This document shows positions 36,800 through 45,384 of a DNA stretch of 64,000 nt, one piece after another. The stretch covers positions 186,001 through 250,000 of the forward strand of contig NZ_BMCU01000001.1 in NCBI RefSeq assembly GCF_014635345.1, written 5' to 3'. The position numbers and the translations under genes were made by a program. The DNA is from Rhodococcoides trifolii (GTDB taxonomy: Bacteria; Actinomycetota; Actinomycetes; Mycobacteriales; Mycobacteriaceae). Each line of letters starts with the position of its first letter. The stretch's first letter is position 1. A model generated the notes under the pieces. The model did not search any database. It was given only the letters and a program-made list of their open reading frames with translations, and was not told the origin of the DNA.

Positions 36800-37216
36800 G
36801 TGCGAATACAGCGGCAGGTGGTGGACTACGCGTTGCAGCGTAAGTCGCTGCTGGCCGAGGTCTACTCGGGCAGGCGCGGCGTCAAGCAGGTCTGCGACGC
36901 CGATCCCTACCTGTTGCGCGCGGCGAAGTTCCACGGCCGCGCGAGCTCGGTCGCCTGCCCCATCTGCAGAAAAGAGCAGCTCACGCTGGTTTCCTGGGTG
37001 TTCGGGGAGAAACTCGGACCCATCTCGGGGTCGGCGCGCACCGCGGACGAATTGGTGCGCCTGGCGGAAACGCAGGAGGAATTCTCGGTCCACGACGTCG
37101 AGGTGTGTCGTACGTGCAGCTGGAATCACCTCGTACAGTCGTACGTTCTGGGTGCGGTCCCCGCGCCCAAGCGCCCGCGGCAACGACCGGGACAGCGACG
37201 CACCGCCAGCGAGTGA
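36800..37216 (+). CDS. DUF5318 protein with zinc-ribbon-like cysteines (Rv0049-like)
   Basis: 138 residues, nearly identical in pattern to Rv0049: IQRQVVDYALQRKSLLAEVYSGRRG, CDADPYLLRAAKFHG, SVACPICRKEQLTLVSWVFGE, and EVCRTCSWNHLVQSYVLG. The CPIC and CRTC pairs form a probable zinc knuckle. The family is restricted to Actinobacteria and always lies just upstream of the class A PBP gene, so a link to peptidoglycan synthesis is inferred. GTG 36800 is preferred because of the leaderless promoter and agreement with the mycobacterial N-terminus. Confidence 0.9.
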   Translation: MRIQRQVVDYALQRKSLLAEVYSGRRGVKQVCDADPYLLRAAKFHGRASSVACPICRKEQLTLVSWVFGEKLGPISGSARTADELVRLAETQEEFSVHDVEVCRTCSWNHLVQSYVLGAVPAPKRPRQRPGQRRTASE

Positions 37217-37254
37217 GCGTGCCGGACACAACAACGACCAGTGGAGAGAAGTAA

Positions 37255-39912
37255 GTGAGTTCCCCCTACGACAGCCCGCGTGACGACCGAGACAACGGTC
37301 GACCGCAGGGACGGCACGCCGGACCCGACGGGCCAGGGGACAGCTACCCTCCTCGCGATCCCGGTCGCCAGAATCCTCCGCCCCGGCAACCTCCTCCGCC
37401 ACGTCAGCAACCGCGGTACGACGGTCCCCCTCCCCGCGACCCCGGGTTTCGCCCGCCGTATCAACCGCCGGAAACGCGTCGTGGCCAGCAGCCGCCGCGT
37501 TTCGAGGAAGCCCGGTACGCCGATCGGGGTCGGTCCGCGTACGACGACCGCACGTCCTATCTGCCACCGATCGCTGCGCCGCCCCGTTCGGGTGCCTACG
37601 GGCAGGCCGGGCAGGCCGGAGGCCGGTCGATGTCTGCCGGGCAGGCCGGTGGCCGGTCGATGTCTGCCGGGCCGGGTCTGCCGCCGGAGCCGCCTGACCA
37701 CTCGTCGTACGACTCGTCCGGCGGCGAACCGCCAGACGGGCCCCCAGCAGGAGGTAAGGCCACGAAGACGAAGAAGAAGTCGAAGTGGAAGGTCGTGCGG
37801 CGCACGCTGTACGCGCTGATCGCCCTCGGCTTGATCGTTCCGATTCTGGCGTTCATGGTGGCGTACGTCGTCGAGGACGTTCCGCGTCCCGGTGACATCA
37901 AGACCAACCAGGTGGCGACGGTGTACGCGTCCGACGGGTCGTCCGTTCTCGGTACCGTCGTGCCGCCGGAAGGCAACCGCACCGACGTGACGATCGATCA
38001 GATCCCTGTCCACGTGCGAGACGCCGTTCTCTCGGCGGAGGACCGCGATTTCTACACCAACCCGGGATTCTCGGTGTCGGGCTTCGCCCGCGCCGCGCGT
38101 GACAACGTGCTCGGCAAGGACACCGCCGGTGGCGGCTCCACCATCACCCAGCAGTACGTGAAGAACGCGTTGGTCGGGTCGGAACGATCGCTGACCCGCA
38201 AGATGCGTGAGCTGGTGATCTCGTCGAAGATGGCCCGTCAGTGGACCAAGGACGACATTCTCGCGGCGTACCTGAACACCATCTACTTCGGCCGCGGCGC
38301 GTACGGCATCGCTGCTGCCTCGGACGCCTACTTCGGCAAGCCCGTCGATCAGTTGTCCATCGAGGAAGGTGCCGTTCTCGCGGCAATCATCCAGCAGCCG
38401 TCCGGCTTGGACCCGGAGAACAACCTCCCCGGAGCCACCGAACGGTGGAACTACGTGCTCGACGGCATGGTGACGATGGGCAAGCTCGACCAGTCGCAGC
38501 GCTCGGCGATGCAATATCCCGCGTGGGTTCCGTCGACCCAGGCCACGTCGAGCGATGCCGCCGACGCCGGGCCCAACGGACTGATCAAGAACCAGGTGCT
38601 GCGAGAGATCTCCGAATCCGGCATCAGCGAGCAGGACCTGAACACCGCGGGCCTGCAGATCACCACCACCATCGATCCCAAGGCGCAGCAGGCCGCTATC
38701 GATGCGGTGAACTCGAACATGGAGGGCGAACCGGCCGAGCTCCGCACGGCATCGGTGTCCGTAGACCCGCGGACGGGTGCGGTCAAGTCGTACTACGGCG
38801 GCGCCGACGGAGCCGGCTTCGACTTCGCGAACGCCGGTCTGCAAACCGGGTCGTCGTTCAAGGTGATGGCGCTCGCTGCGGCGCTCGATCAGGGAATCCC
38901 GTTGTCCAAGACGTTCGACAGCTCTCCCGTCACGGTCAACGGCATCGAGATCACCAACGTGGAAGGGTCGTCCTGCGGTACCTGCACCATCGCCGAGGCG
39001 CTCAAGCGTTCGCTCAACACCAGCTTCTACCGGTTGGAGTTGGCACTGAACGGTGGCCCGCAGGCCATCGCCGACATGGCGCACAAGCTCGGCATACCGG
39101 AAGACGTCCCCGGAATCGGCAAGACCCTCGTCGAGCCCGACGGCGGTCCGCCCAACAACGGAATCGTTCTCGGTCAGTACCAGTCTCGGGTGCTCGACAT
39201 GGCGTCCGCCTATGCGACTCTTGCCAATTCGGGCACGTACCACGCACCGCACTTCGTGCAGAAGGTCGTCGCGGCTGACGGGACCGTTCTTCTCGATCGA
39301 GGCGCCGACGCCGGCACCCAGGAGGTCTCGCCCGCCGTGGCGGACAACGTCACGTCGGCAATGAAGCCCATCGCCGGCTACTCCAACGGCCACAATCTGG
39401 CCGGGGGACGGCAGTCCGCGGCGAAGACCGGAACCGCGCAGCTCGGTGACACCGGAGAGAACAAGGACGCTTGGATGGTCGGGTACACCCCGTCGTTGTC
39501 CACCGCGGTCTGGGTCGGTACCGAGCAGGGTCTGCCGCTGGAGAACAGCTACGGCGGACCGATCTACGGGTCGGGAATCCCGTCGGACATCTGGAAGGAC
39601 ACGGTCGACGGGGCGCTCGAGGGCACGCCGAACGAGCAGTTCCCGAACCCGGCGCCCATCGCGGGCCAGGCCGGTGTCCCGACCTACTCCGCACCGGCTC
39701 CCGCAACAACGACGAGGTCCGCGCCGCCGTCGACGGAGGCGCCTGTGGTGCCGACGTTCGAGCCTCCGGTGGTCGTACCGTCTCAGGTGGAGATCTTCCC
39801 CGGCATCACCATCCCGGTCCCGGGTCTCGCACCCGCAGAACCGGCCGAACCGTCGACAGCGGAACCGGCCGAGCCGGCGGCGCCGGGCGCAGCGCCCGTC
39901 CCCGGCGGCTAG
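37255..39912 (+). CDS. ponA1: Bifunctional class A penicillin-binding protein
   Basis: 885 residues. A cytoplasmic Pro/Arg/Gly-rich tail of about 175 residues precedes one membrane anchor (TLYALIALGLIVPILAFMVAYVV). The GT51 transglycosylase domain has AEDRDFYTNPGFS (about 262) and GGGSTITQQYVKN. The transpeptidase domain has S533-x-x-K536 (SSFK), S586-L-N588 and K724-T-G (AKTGTAQ). A Pro/Glu/Ala-rich extracellular tail (EPAEPSTAEPAEPAAPG) ends the protein; no PASTA domain is seen. It polymerises and cross-links peptidoglycan. GTG 37255 has GGAG 8-10 nt upstream. The tail contains a 30-bp tandem duplication. Confidence 0.96.
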   Translation: MSSPYDSPRDDRDNGRPQGRHAGPDGPGDSYPPRDPGRQNPPPRQPPPPRQQPRYDGPPPRDPGFRPPYQPPETRRGQQPPRFEEARYADRGRSAYDDRTSYLPPIAAPPRSGAYGQAGQAGGRSMSAGQAGGRSMSAGPGLPPEPPDHSSYDSSGGEPPDGPPAGGKATKTKKKSKWKVVRRTLYALIALGLIVPILAFMVAYVVEDVPRPGDIKTNQVATVYASDGSSVLGTVVPPEGNRTDVTIDQIPVHVRDAVLSAEDRDFYTNPGFSVSGFARAARDNVLGKDTAGGGSTITQQYVKNALVGSERSLTRKMRELVISSKMARQWTKDDILAAYLNTIYFGRGAYGIAAASDAYFGKPVDQLSIEEGAVLAAIIQQPSGLDPENNLPGATERWNYVLDGMVTMGKLDQSQRSAMQYPAWVPSTQATSSDAADAGPNGLIKNQVLREISESGISEQDLNTAGLQITTTIDPKAQQAAIDAVNSNMEGEPAELRTASVSVDPRTGAVKSYYGGADGAGFDFANAGLQTGSSFKVMALAAALDQGIPLSKTFDSSPVTVNGIEITNVEGSSCGTCTIAEALKRSLNTSFYRLELALNGGPQAIADMAHKLGIPEDVPGIGKTLVEPDGGPPNNGIVLGQYQSRVLDMASAYATLANSGTYHAPHFVQKVVAADGTVLLDRGADAGTQEVSPAVADNVTSAMKPIAGYSNGHNLAGGRQSAAKTGTAQLGDTGENKDAWMVGYTPSLSTAVWVGTEQGLPLENSYGGPIYGSGIPSDIWKDTVDGALEGTPNEQFPNPAPIAGQAGVPTYSAPAPATTTRSAPPSTEAPVVPTFEPPVVVPSQVEIFPGITIPVPGLAPAEPAEPSTAEPAEPAAPGAAPVPGG
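37611..37670 (+). repeat. 30-bp tandem repeat in the cytoplasmic tail of the PBP
   Basis: Units 37611-37640 and 37641-37670 are identical at 29 of 30 positions, each encoding AGGRSMSAGQ-type decapeptides. The first unit contains the dispersed palindrome core GGCCGGAGGCCGG (37614-37626). Confidence 0.9.
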
Positions 39913-39915
39913 CCG

Positions 39916-41535
39916 GTGACAGGCCAGCAGCCGGTCGACAATGATCAGGGCGCTCTTCTCGCCAGTCCCGGTCCGCTGGCCGAGGATCGACGGTCGGCTC
40001 GGTGGCGCGATCGGCCCAGCCGCGAGGATCCGATGGTCGCCGAGTTGTCGTCGGTCGTGGGTGGTCCGATCGGCAAGCACGCTCTGCTCGGTCGGCAACG
40101 GTTCTTCACGCCGCTGCGGGTGACAATTCTGCTTGCGCTGGTCTTTCTTTCGCTCGGTTGGTTCGGCAAGGCGGCGTGTATCCAGCAGTCACCCGGCCCG
40201 AACGGCACGGTGGGCCTCGACTGGTCGGGAAACCGTCAGTACGTGGCCATGTGTTATTCCGACACGGTTCCGCTGTACGGGGCCGAACGGCTCGACGAGG
40301 GTGCCTTCCCGTACAAGAAATGGTGGGAGGAGACGGCCGGCGACGGCACGGTTCAGCGTCGCTACATGGAGTACCCGGTGGTTGCCGGGATGTACCAGTA
40401 CCTGTCCATGGTGGTCGCGAAAGCCTGGTCCGCCGCACCGTGGCTGCCGCAGGCCATCCAGGTGGCGATCTACTTCAACATTGTCGCGTTCGGAATGGCG
40501 CTCGCCTGGCTCGTGACTGTCTGGGCGAGCGTGAAACTGGCGGGCAGACGAGTCTGGGACGCAGCCATGGTGGCGTGCTCTCCCCTGGTGATCGTGCACG
40601 CGTTCACCAACTTCGACGCGCTGGCGACGGCGTTCGCGTCGGGCGGCCTGCTCGCGTGGGCCAAACGCAGGCCCGTATTGGCCGGTGTGTTGCTCGGGCT
40701 GGGCGGAGCCACGAAGCTGTACCCGCTGCTGTTCCTCGGTCCGTTGCTGGTGTTGTGCGTCCGAACGGGCCGGGTGCGTGACTGGGTTCGGACGGCAGCC
40801 GCGGCGGCCGCCGCCTGGCTCGTGGTGAACGGTCCTGTCGCTCTTCTCTTTCCGCGCGGCTGGTTCGAGTTCTTCCGGCTCAACTCCGATCGTGGTGCGG
40901 ACCCGGACTCGATCTACAACGTTGTTCGATCGTTCACCGGATGGGCCGGATTCGACGGGCCTCTCGGGCCGGGTCAGAAGCCCGATGCCCTCAACGCGGT
41001 CACGATCCTGCTTTTCGTCGCGGTCTGCGCGGGCGTGGCTTTCGTCGCCCTGACCGCCCCTCGCCGTCCGCGGCTGATCTCACTGTGCTTTCTTCTGGTT
41101 GCCGGCTTCCTGCTCACGAACAAAGTGTGGAGCCCGCAGTACTCGCTGTGGTTGGTGCCTCTGGCCGTGTTGGCTCTGCCGCACCGGCGAATCCTGTTGG
41201 CGTGGATGACGATCGACGCCCTGGTGTGGGTACCTCGGATGATGTACTACCTGGGTGTGGAGAACAAAGGACTCCCGGAGCAGTGGTTCACCGCTGCTGT
41301 CGTCGTGCGGGACCTGGCGGTGATCGGGTTGTGCTACTTGGTGATTCGTCAGATCTACCGACCGTCGGAGGATTTGGTGCGGGCCAGTGGCGACGACGAC
41401 CCGTCGGGCGGTCCGCTCGACCGCGCCGCCGACGACTACCCCGACTGGCTGCCGTCGTGGCTGCGGGCGTCGGAACCCACTGTTCCAGAACGACTTGTCA
41501 CGGAACCACGGTCACAGGCCACCGACCCGACTTGA
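39916..41535 (+). CDS. GT87-family membrane glycosyltransferase (Rv0051-like)
   Basis: 539 residues with about ten to twelve hydrophobic segments. DUF2029/GT87 features: MCYSDTVPLYG with the acidic motif after TM1, MEYPVVAGMYQY (the EYP motif), AFTNFDALATAFA, GGATKLYPLLFL and KVWSPQYSLWLVPL. GT87 enzymes transfer mannose or related sugars from polyprenyl phosphate in the synthesis of mycobacterial-type lipoglycans. GTG 39916 lies 3 nt after the PBP stop, so the two genes are co-transcribed, as in M. tuberculosis. The 3' end overlaps the convergent USP gene by 38 nt. Confidence 0.9.
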   Translation: MTGQQPVDNDQGALLASPGPLAEDRRSARWRDRPSREDPMVAELSSVVGGPIGKHALLGRQRFFTPLRVTILLALVFLSLGWFGKAACIQQSPGPNGTVGLDWSGNRQYVAMCYSDTVPLYGAERLDEGAFPYKKWWEETAGDGTVQRRYMEYPVVAGMYQYLSMVVAKAWSAAPWLPQAIQVAIYFNIVAFGMALAWLVTVWASVKLAGRRVWDAAMVACSPLVIVHAFTNFDALATAFASGGLLAWAKRRPVLAGVLLGLGGATKLYPLLFLGPLLVLCVRTGRVRDWVRTAAAAAAAWLVVNGPVALLFPRGWFEFFRLNSDRGADPDSIYNVVRSFTGWAGFDGPLGPGQKPDALNAVTILLFVAVCAGVAFVALTAPRRPRLISLCFLLVAGFLLTNKVWSPQYSLWLVPLAVLALPHRRILLAWMTIDALVWVPRMMYYLGVENKGLPEQWFTAAVVVRDLAVIGLCYLVIRQIYRPSEDLVRASGDDDPSGGPLDRAADDYPDWLPSWLRASEPTVPERLVTEPRSQATDPT

Positions 41536-41950
41536 CCAGCCGAACGGCAACGGAGCCGAACATCCGGTGACCGGCCGACTGCGAGGCGCCGACGACGATC
41601 GCGTCGGCACGCAGTTCCTCGGCGACCGCGATCAATCCGTTGGCGGGATCGCCACGCAGGGTACGGAACTCCCACCGTAGGTGACCGAGTTGCACGTAGT
41701 GTTCGACGTTCGAGCGGATGTAGGTGAGCAACTCGTCGGCGACCTGCGATCCCGCTTCGTACACCAGCGCGCCCGCCTGCGAGAGCGCTGCGGCACCGAT
41801 CTGTTGGACGTACACCAACACCAGAGTGGACTGCTGACGGCGAGCCAGCCCGCCCGCGTATGCCGCAGCCTTCCAAGCGGATTCGGATCCGTCGATACCG
41901 GCGATGATCAGTTTCGGTCCGTCCGTGCCGTACTCGAATTCTGCGTTCAT
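41498..41950 (-). CDS. Universal stress protein, last gene of a TerD operon
   Basis: 150-residue single USP domain. It begins KLIIAGIDGSESAWKAAAYA and ends with DAIVVGASQSAGHRMFGSVAVRLVKSGRWPVTVVP, a G-x2-G-like ATP motif variant (GASQSAGHRMFGSVA). The second glycine region differs slightly from the consensus, so nucleotide binding is likely but not certain. ATG 41950 overlaps the stop of the upstream TerD-fusion gene (ATGA), showing translational coupling within a stress operon. Its 3' end overlaps the GT87 gene by 38 nt. Confidence 0.88.
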   Translation of the reverse strand: MNAEFEYGTDGPKLIIAGIDGSESAWKAAAYAGGLARRQQSTLVLVYVQQIGAAALSQAGALVYEAGSQVADELLTYIRSNVEHYVQLGHLRWEFRTLRGDPANGLIAVAEELRADAIVVGASQSAGHRMFGSVAVRLVKSGRWPVTVVP

Positions 41951-43515
41951 GCCTCACCTGCCCCGGACAGTTCTCTGACGACCCGGTCCACTTTCGTCGT
42001 GTCGGCCGGTGCGACATCCGGTTCGAACGACCACTCACCGTCGACCCATGGGTCGTGAACGGGAGATCGTCCGTCGATCGGAAGGTGCATGGACCTGCGT
42101 AGAAGAGCGGCGGCGAGGGGGTCGATGTCCTCGGCGTCGGCCGAACCGATCAGGACGAGAGACAAGCCGGCGAACGGGCCCCGCTCGGCAAGGAAGGCAA
42201 TGCGACCGAGTTCGGCCGAACCGAAACCGTAGGGAAAGCCCGACACCACCACCACACTTCGCGGCGGCACGGTAGGTGGGGTCTCCCCGGCTCCGACAGC
42301 CATGTGCCACAGGTCGATCGTGTGCGACAGCTCGTCCAGCCGAGCCGTCACGGCGGCGCGGTCGGTGAATGTGCGCGCGATCGGAGACACCCGCGCGGAC
42401 GTCTCGGCCAGTGATCCGCCGATGTCGAGAATGTCGATGACGGTGGCACCGCGCGGTGCGGCGGCCGCTGTCCGGAGGAGGACCGCTGTGATCGAGGAGG
42501 CCGACGACGCGCCCCCCGTGTCGTCCTCGAACCATAGCGGGTTGGCGGCCGGCCAGGCTGCGCACAGCGGAACTCGCAACGGGCTGCGCGAGGGCACGGC
42601 CACCTCACCGACGCGAATGCAGTCGGTGAACCCATCGGTGTCCGAAAGTTGTTGCCACGAAGCCGATCCCCACGTGGACACGCTGGCGGGTAGCTCGCCG
42701 TCGAGCGTAGTGATCTCGTCGGTCAGCTGGCGACTGTCGTCGAGATGACGGGCATGCGCGGTTGCCACCAGTGCGTCGTGGCGGTTCTGCGCGTCGACCC
42801 TGCCCTGCTCGGCGGCCGGCGACGATCGGGCCGCGATATCGGAGGACAGGTCCGACAGTTCGTCGCCGAGCCGTTCGTCCGCGTAGTCGACGGCGGCGTC
42901 GAACGCGGCGGCCGATCGCGATGCGTCCTCGAAGATCATCCACACGCGTTCGAGTACACGTGCCCGATCCAGCGGCACGGGCAGCGGCGCCGAATGATGT
43001 AGCGGTGCCGAATCATGCTGTGAGTGCGACGCTTCGACGCCATCGTCGACCTCGACACCGTGAGCCACCAGGAGGTCGGCGAGGCCGCCCGCAAAGCCCT
43101 GCCCGACGGCCCGCACCTTCCACGCGTGTCCGCGGCGGTACACCTCGAGGCCGATCAATGCGCCGAGCCCGTTCGTGTTCGGAGCGAATTCGTACAAGAC
43201 CTCGTTCGACGGGCCGGTGAGCGCGAGGTCGACGTCGACAGGGAGCGATGGGGATCCGTCGGCAGCCACGATCAGGAGGACGGCGTCGACAGTCGGCTCG
43301 ATCTCGTCGAGAGTCACTGCGAGAGAGCCGTTGTCGGTCAACCGGACACCGGCGGCCGTCGGTGAGTTCCAGAACACGAGGTCCCCGTCGCTCCGCACCC
43401 GGCGGTCACCGTCGACCAGCAAGGCGCACACGTCGACGGACGACGCACGCACCGTCGCGGTCACCGAGAGCTCGGTCAGCGCGGCGTTCTGTCCCGGCGT
43501 CAGTCGAAGGGTCAT
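41947..43515 (-). CDS. TerD-domain protein with unassigned C-terminal half
   Basis: 522 residues. Residues 1-165 are a TerD domain, though poor in acidic Ca-binding residues: DGDLVFWNSPTAAGVRL, LIVAADGS, LEVYRRGHAWKVRAVGQGFAGGL. A helical stretch (190-285) follows. Residues 290-522 are alpha/beta: [53 protein letters not shown] and LVLIGSADAED. The order (nucleotide-binding-like strand, then paired beta strands with acidic ends) is reminiscent of FtsK/HerA-type ATPases, but no Walker A lysine is present (GASSASS there). ATG 43515 lies 4 nt after the tandem-TerD stop. Stress function is inferred from context. Confidence 0.8.
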   Translation of the reverse strand: MTLRLTPGQNAALTELSVTATVRASSVDVCALLVDGDRRVRSDGDLVFWNSPTAAGVRLTDNGSLAVTLDEIEPTVDAVLLIVAADGSPSLPVDVDLALTGPSNEVLYEFAPNTNGLGALIGLEVYRRGHAWKVRAVGQGFAGGLADLLVAHGVEVDDGVEASHSQHDSAPLHHSAPLPVPLDRARVLERVWMIFEDASRSAAAFDAAVDYADERLGDELSDLSSDIAARSSPAAEQGRVDAQNRHDALVATAHARHLDDSRQLTDEITTLDGELPASVSTWGSASWQQLSDTDGFTDCIRVGEVAVPSRSPLRVPLCAAWPAANPLWFEDDTGGASSASSITAVLLRTAAAAPRGATVIDILDIGGSLAETSARVSPIARTFTDRAAVTARLDELSHTIDLWHMAVGAGETPPTVPPRSVVVVSGFPYGFGSAELGRIAFLAERGPFAGLSLVLIGSADAEDIDPLAAALLRRSMHLPIDGRSPVHDPWVDGEWSFEPDVAPADTTKVDRVVRELSGAGEA

Positions 43516-43519
43516 CGCC

Positions 43520-44740
43520 CTACGACTGCAGGTACGGACGTAGTTGCGGCAAAGCTTCACCGGCGTGCTTGGCCTGAATTCCGTCGCCGATTGCCTGCAG
43601 CTTCCATTCGCTGCCGGCTCGGTAGACCTTCGCCATCACCAGCGCGGTGAACGGCATGCCGCCCTGAAGGGTGAAGCGCGCGAGCTCGGTGTTCGTCGTG
43701 TTGTCGACCAAGCGGGTGAACGCGTTCGACACCTGCTCGAACGTCTGACCGCGGTAGGACGTGACCACGAAGACGACGCTCGACACGTGCGCCGGGACGC
43801 GGGTCAGGTCGACGAGGATCACTTCGTCGTCGCCCTCGCCTTCGCCCGTCAGGTTGTCGCCCTGGTGCCGGACCGACCCGTCCTTGGAGGTCAGCTGACC
43901 GAAGTAGACGACGTCGGCTCCCTTGTCACCGGCGAACATCAGAGCTGATGCGTCGAGGTCGATGTCGACCTCGCGGCTACCGAAGAACCCGCCCTTGGCC
44001 TTCTTGATCGGGTCCCAGCCGAGGCCCATCTTGATCACCGTCAGGGCGACACCGCCGTCCTTCTTCAGCGTCACCTTCTGTCCCTTGGACAAGCTGACCG
44101 GACGGGCTTTGGTCAAGCTCACCTCGGGCGGACCGGAGGGCGCAGGAGGGGGTGTGGGTGCGGGCGGTGGTGTCGGTGCGGCTGTGGGTGCGGGCGGGGG
44201 CGTCGGTGCCGCCGCGGGCGCATCGTCGACGGACACACCGTGGTCGGTCACCAGGGCAGCGAAGCCGCCGGCGTATCCCTGCCCGACGGCACGCACCTTC
44301 CACGACCCCTGGCGCCGGTAGACCTCGAGGGCGATGACGATCGACTCACTGCTCAGGCCGTCGACGGTGTACGAGTAGAGCGCGGCGCCGGTAGCCGCAT
44401 CCAGGACGGTGGCGGTGGGGGCGGCCGAGCGGCCGAAGTTGCTGCTCGCGTCGTCGAGGGTGATGACTGCGCGGATCTGCTCGATGTCGGCCGGCACGCT
44501 GTTCAGTGACACCGCTAGCTGCGCGGGTCCGCCGCCGTTCGCGGGCACGAGGCGCACACCGGGGCCGGTCGGCTGGTTGAAGAACACGAAGTCGGCGTCC
44601 GTGCGCACCTTCCCGGTCGCCGTGACGAGCAGAGCGGACAGATCGGCCGGAGCGGTGAGCGTGAGACCGATCAGGACCTCGCTGGTGTCGAGCGGTGCAT
44701 TCTGGCCCTTGGCCAGCGGGCGGGCTGCGGGTGCAGACAC
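43520..44740 (-). CDS. Tandem TerD-domain protein
   Basis: 406 residues. Two TerD domains flank a linker of about 35 residues made of PTPPPAP repeats. Domain 1 (10-185): TADADFVFFNQPTGPGVRL-like block, [34 protein letters not shown]. Domain 2 (220-400): GLGWDPIKKAKGGF, VDIDLDASALMFAGD, HQGDNLTGEGEGDDEVILVDL, VYRAGSEWKLQAIGDG; it keeps the acidic GEGEGDDE Ca-binding loop, which domain 1 lacks. TerD proteins bind calcium and confer resistance to tellurite and other stresses. GTG 44740 has AAGGA 7 nt upstream. First gene of an operon with the TerD-fusion and USP genes. Confidence 0.9.
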   Translation of the reverse strand: MSAPAARPLAKGQNAPLDTSEVLIGLTLTAPADLSALLVTATGKVRTDADFVFFNQPTGPGVRLVPANGGGPAQLAVSLNSVPADIEQIRAVITLDDASSNFGRSAAPTATVLDAATGAALYSYTVDGLSSESIVIALEVYRRQGSWKVRAVGQGYAGGFAALVTDHGVSVDDAPAAAPTPPPAPTAAPTPPPAPTPPPAPSGPPEVSLTKARPVSLSKGQKVTLKKDGGVALTVIKMGLGWDPIKKAKGGFFGSREVDIDLDASALMFAGDKGADVVYFGQLTSKDGSVRHQGDNLTGEGEGDDEVILVDLTRVPAHVSSVVFVVTSYRGQTFEQVSNAFTRLVDNTTNTELARFTLQGGMPFTALVMAKVYRAGSEWKLQAIGDGIQAKHAGEALPQLRPYLQS

Positions 44741-44810
44741 GTCGGGGTCCTTGTCGGTCGGCGTCGATGACTCCCTCAGGGTACGTGGCAACCGTGCAAC
44801 ACTGTCGAGC

Positions 44811-45383
44811 GTGACGAGAAGGCCGCACTCCGACCGGCCGGCCTCCCCGCCCGAAACCATCACGGCCGGACAGGTCGTCCTGCGACGCGAGACGACGGAC
44901 GATGCGGCCGCCGTCGCGGCGTTGATCGAGCGCAACCTGGACCGGTTGTCGGAGTTCATGCCGTGGGCGGTGGCGGGAGTAGCCGACGCCACCGCGCAAC
45001 ACGATCGCATCGTCGCGTCCGCCATCGCGTGGGATTGCGGGACCGAGTACGACTACGTCGTCGTGGTCGACGACCAGATCGTCGGCAAGTGCGGCCTGCC
45101 GCGCCGCATCGAACCGGGTGGGCTCGAGCTCGGATACTGGCTGGACGCGGAGGCGGAGGGTCACGGCTACATCACCGAGGCCGCTCGCGCTCTCACCGCA
45201 GCAGCGCTCGACCTCGAGGGCATCGACCGGGTCGAAATCCATTGCGACGCAGGAAACGTGCGTAGCGCCGCGGTTCCTCGTCGGCTCGGATACGAGCTGG
45301 ACCGAACGGATCGAGTGGACGTCGTCACCCGCGGACAGACCGGCGATCAGATGATCTGGGTGACTCGCGGTCCTCAGTCCTAG
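44811..45383 (+). CDS. GNAT N-acetyltransferase (RimJ/RimL-like)
   Basis: 190 residues. GNAT features: VVLRRETTDDAAAVAALIERN at the start, a substrate-site LSEFMPWA as in RimJ/L-type enzymes, VVVVDDQIVGKCGL, then ELGYWLDAEAEGHGYITEAARAL (motif A, acetyl-CoA pyrophosphate loop) and EIHCDAGNVRSAAVPRRLGYEL (motif B). It probably acetylates an N-terminal amine of a protein or a small molecule. GTG 44811 follows TGC-AACACT, a weak extended -10, by 7 nt. Divergent from the tandem-TerD operon and convergent with the next gene (1 nt between stops). Confidence 0.9.
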   Translation: MTRRPHSDRPASPPETITAGQVVLRRETTDDAAAVAALIERNLDRLSEFMPWAVAGVADATAQHDRIVASAIAWDCGTEYDYVVVVDDQIVGKCGLPRRIEPGGLELGYWLDAEAEGHGYITEAARALTAAALDLEGIDRVEIHCDAGNVRSAAVPRRLGYELDRTDRVDVVTRGQTGDQMIWVTRGPQS

Positions 45384-45384
45384 G

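Noticed and set aside
37126-40098. A 990-codon open frame antisense to the PBP gene
   Set aside because: It is rich in Arg/His/Gly without any motif and mirrors the codon bias of ponA, whose catalytic motifs are all intact on the plus strand. High-GC genes give such antisense frames.
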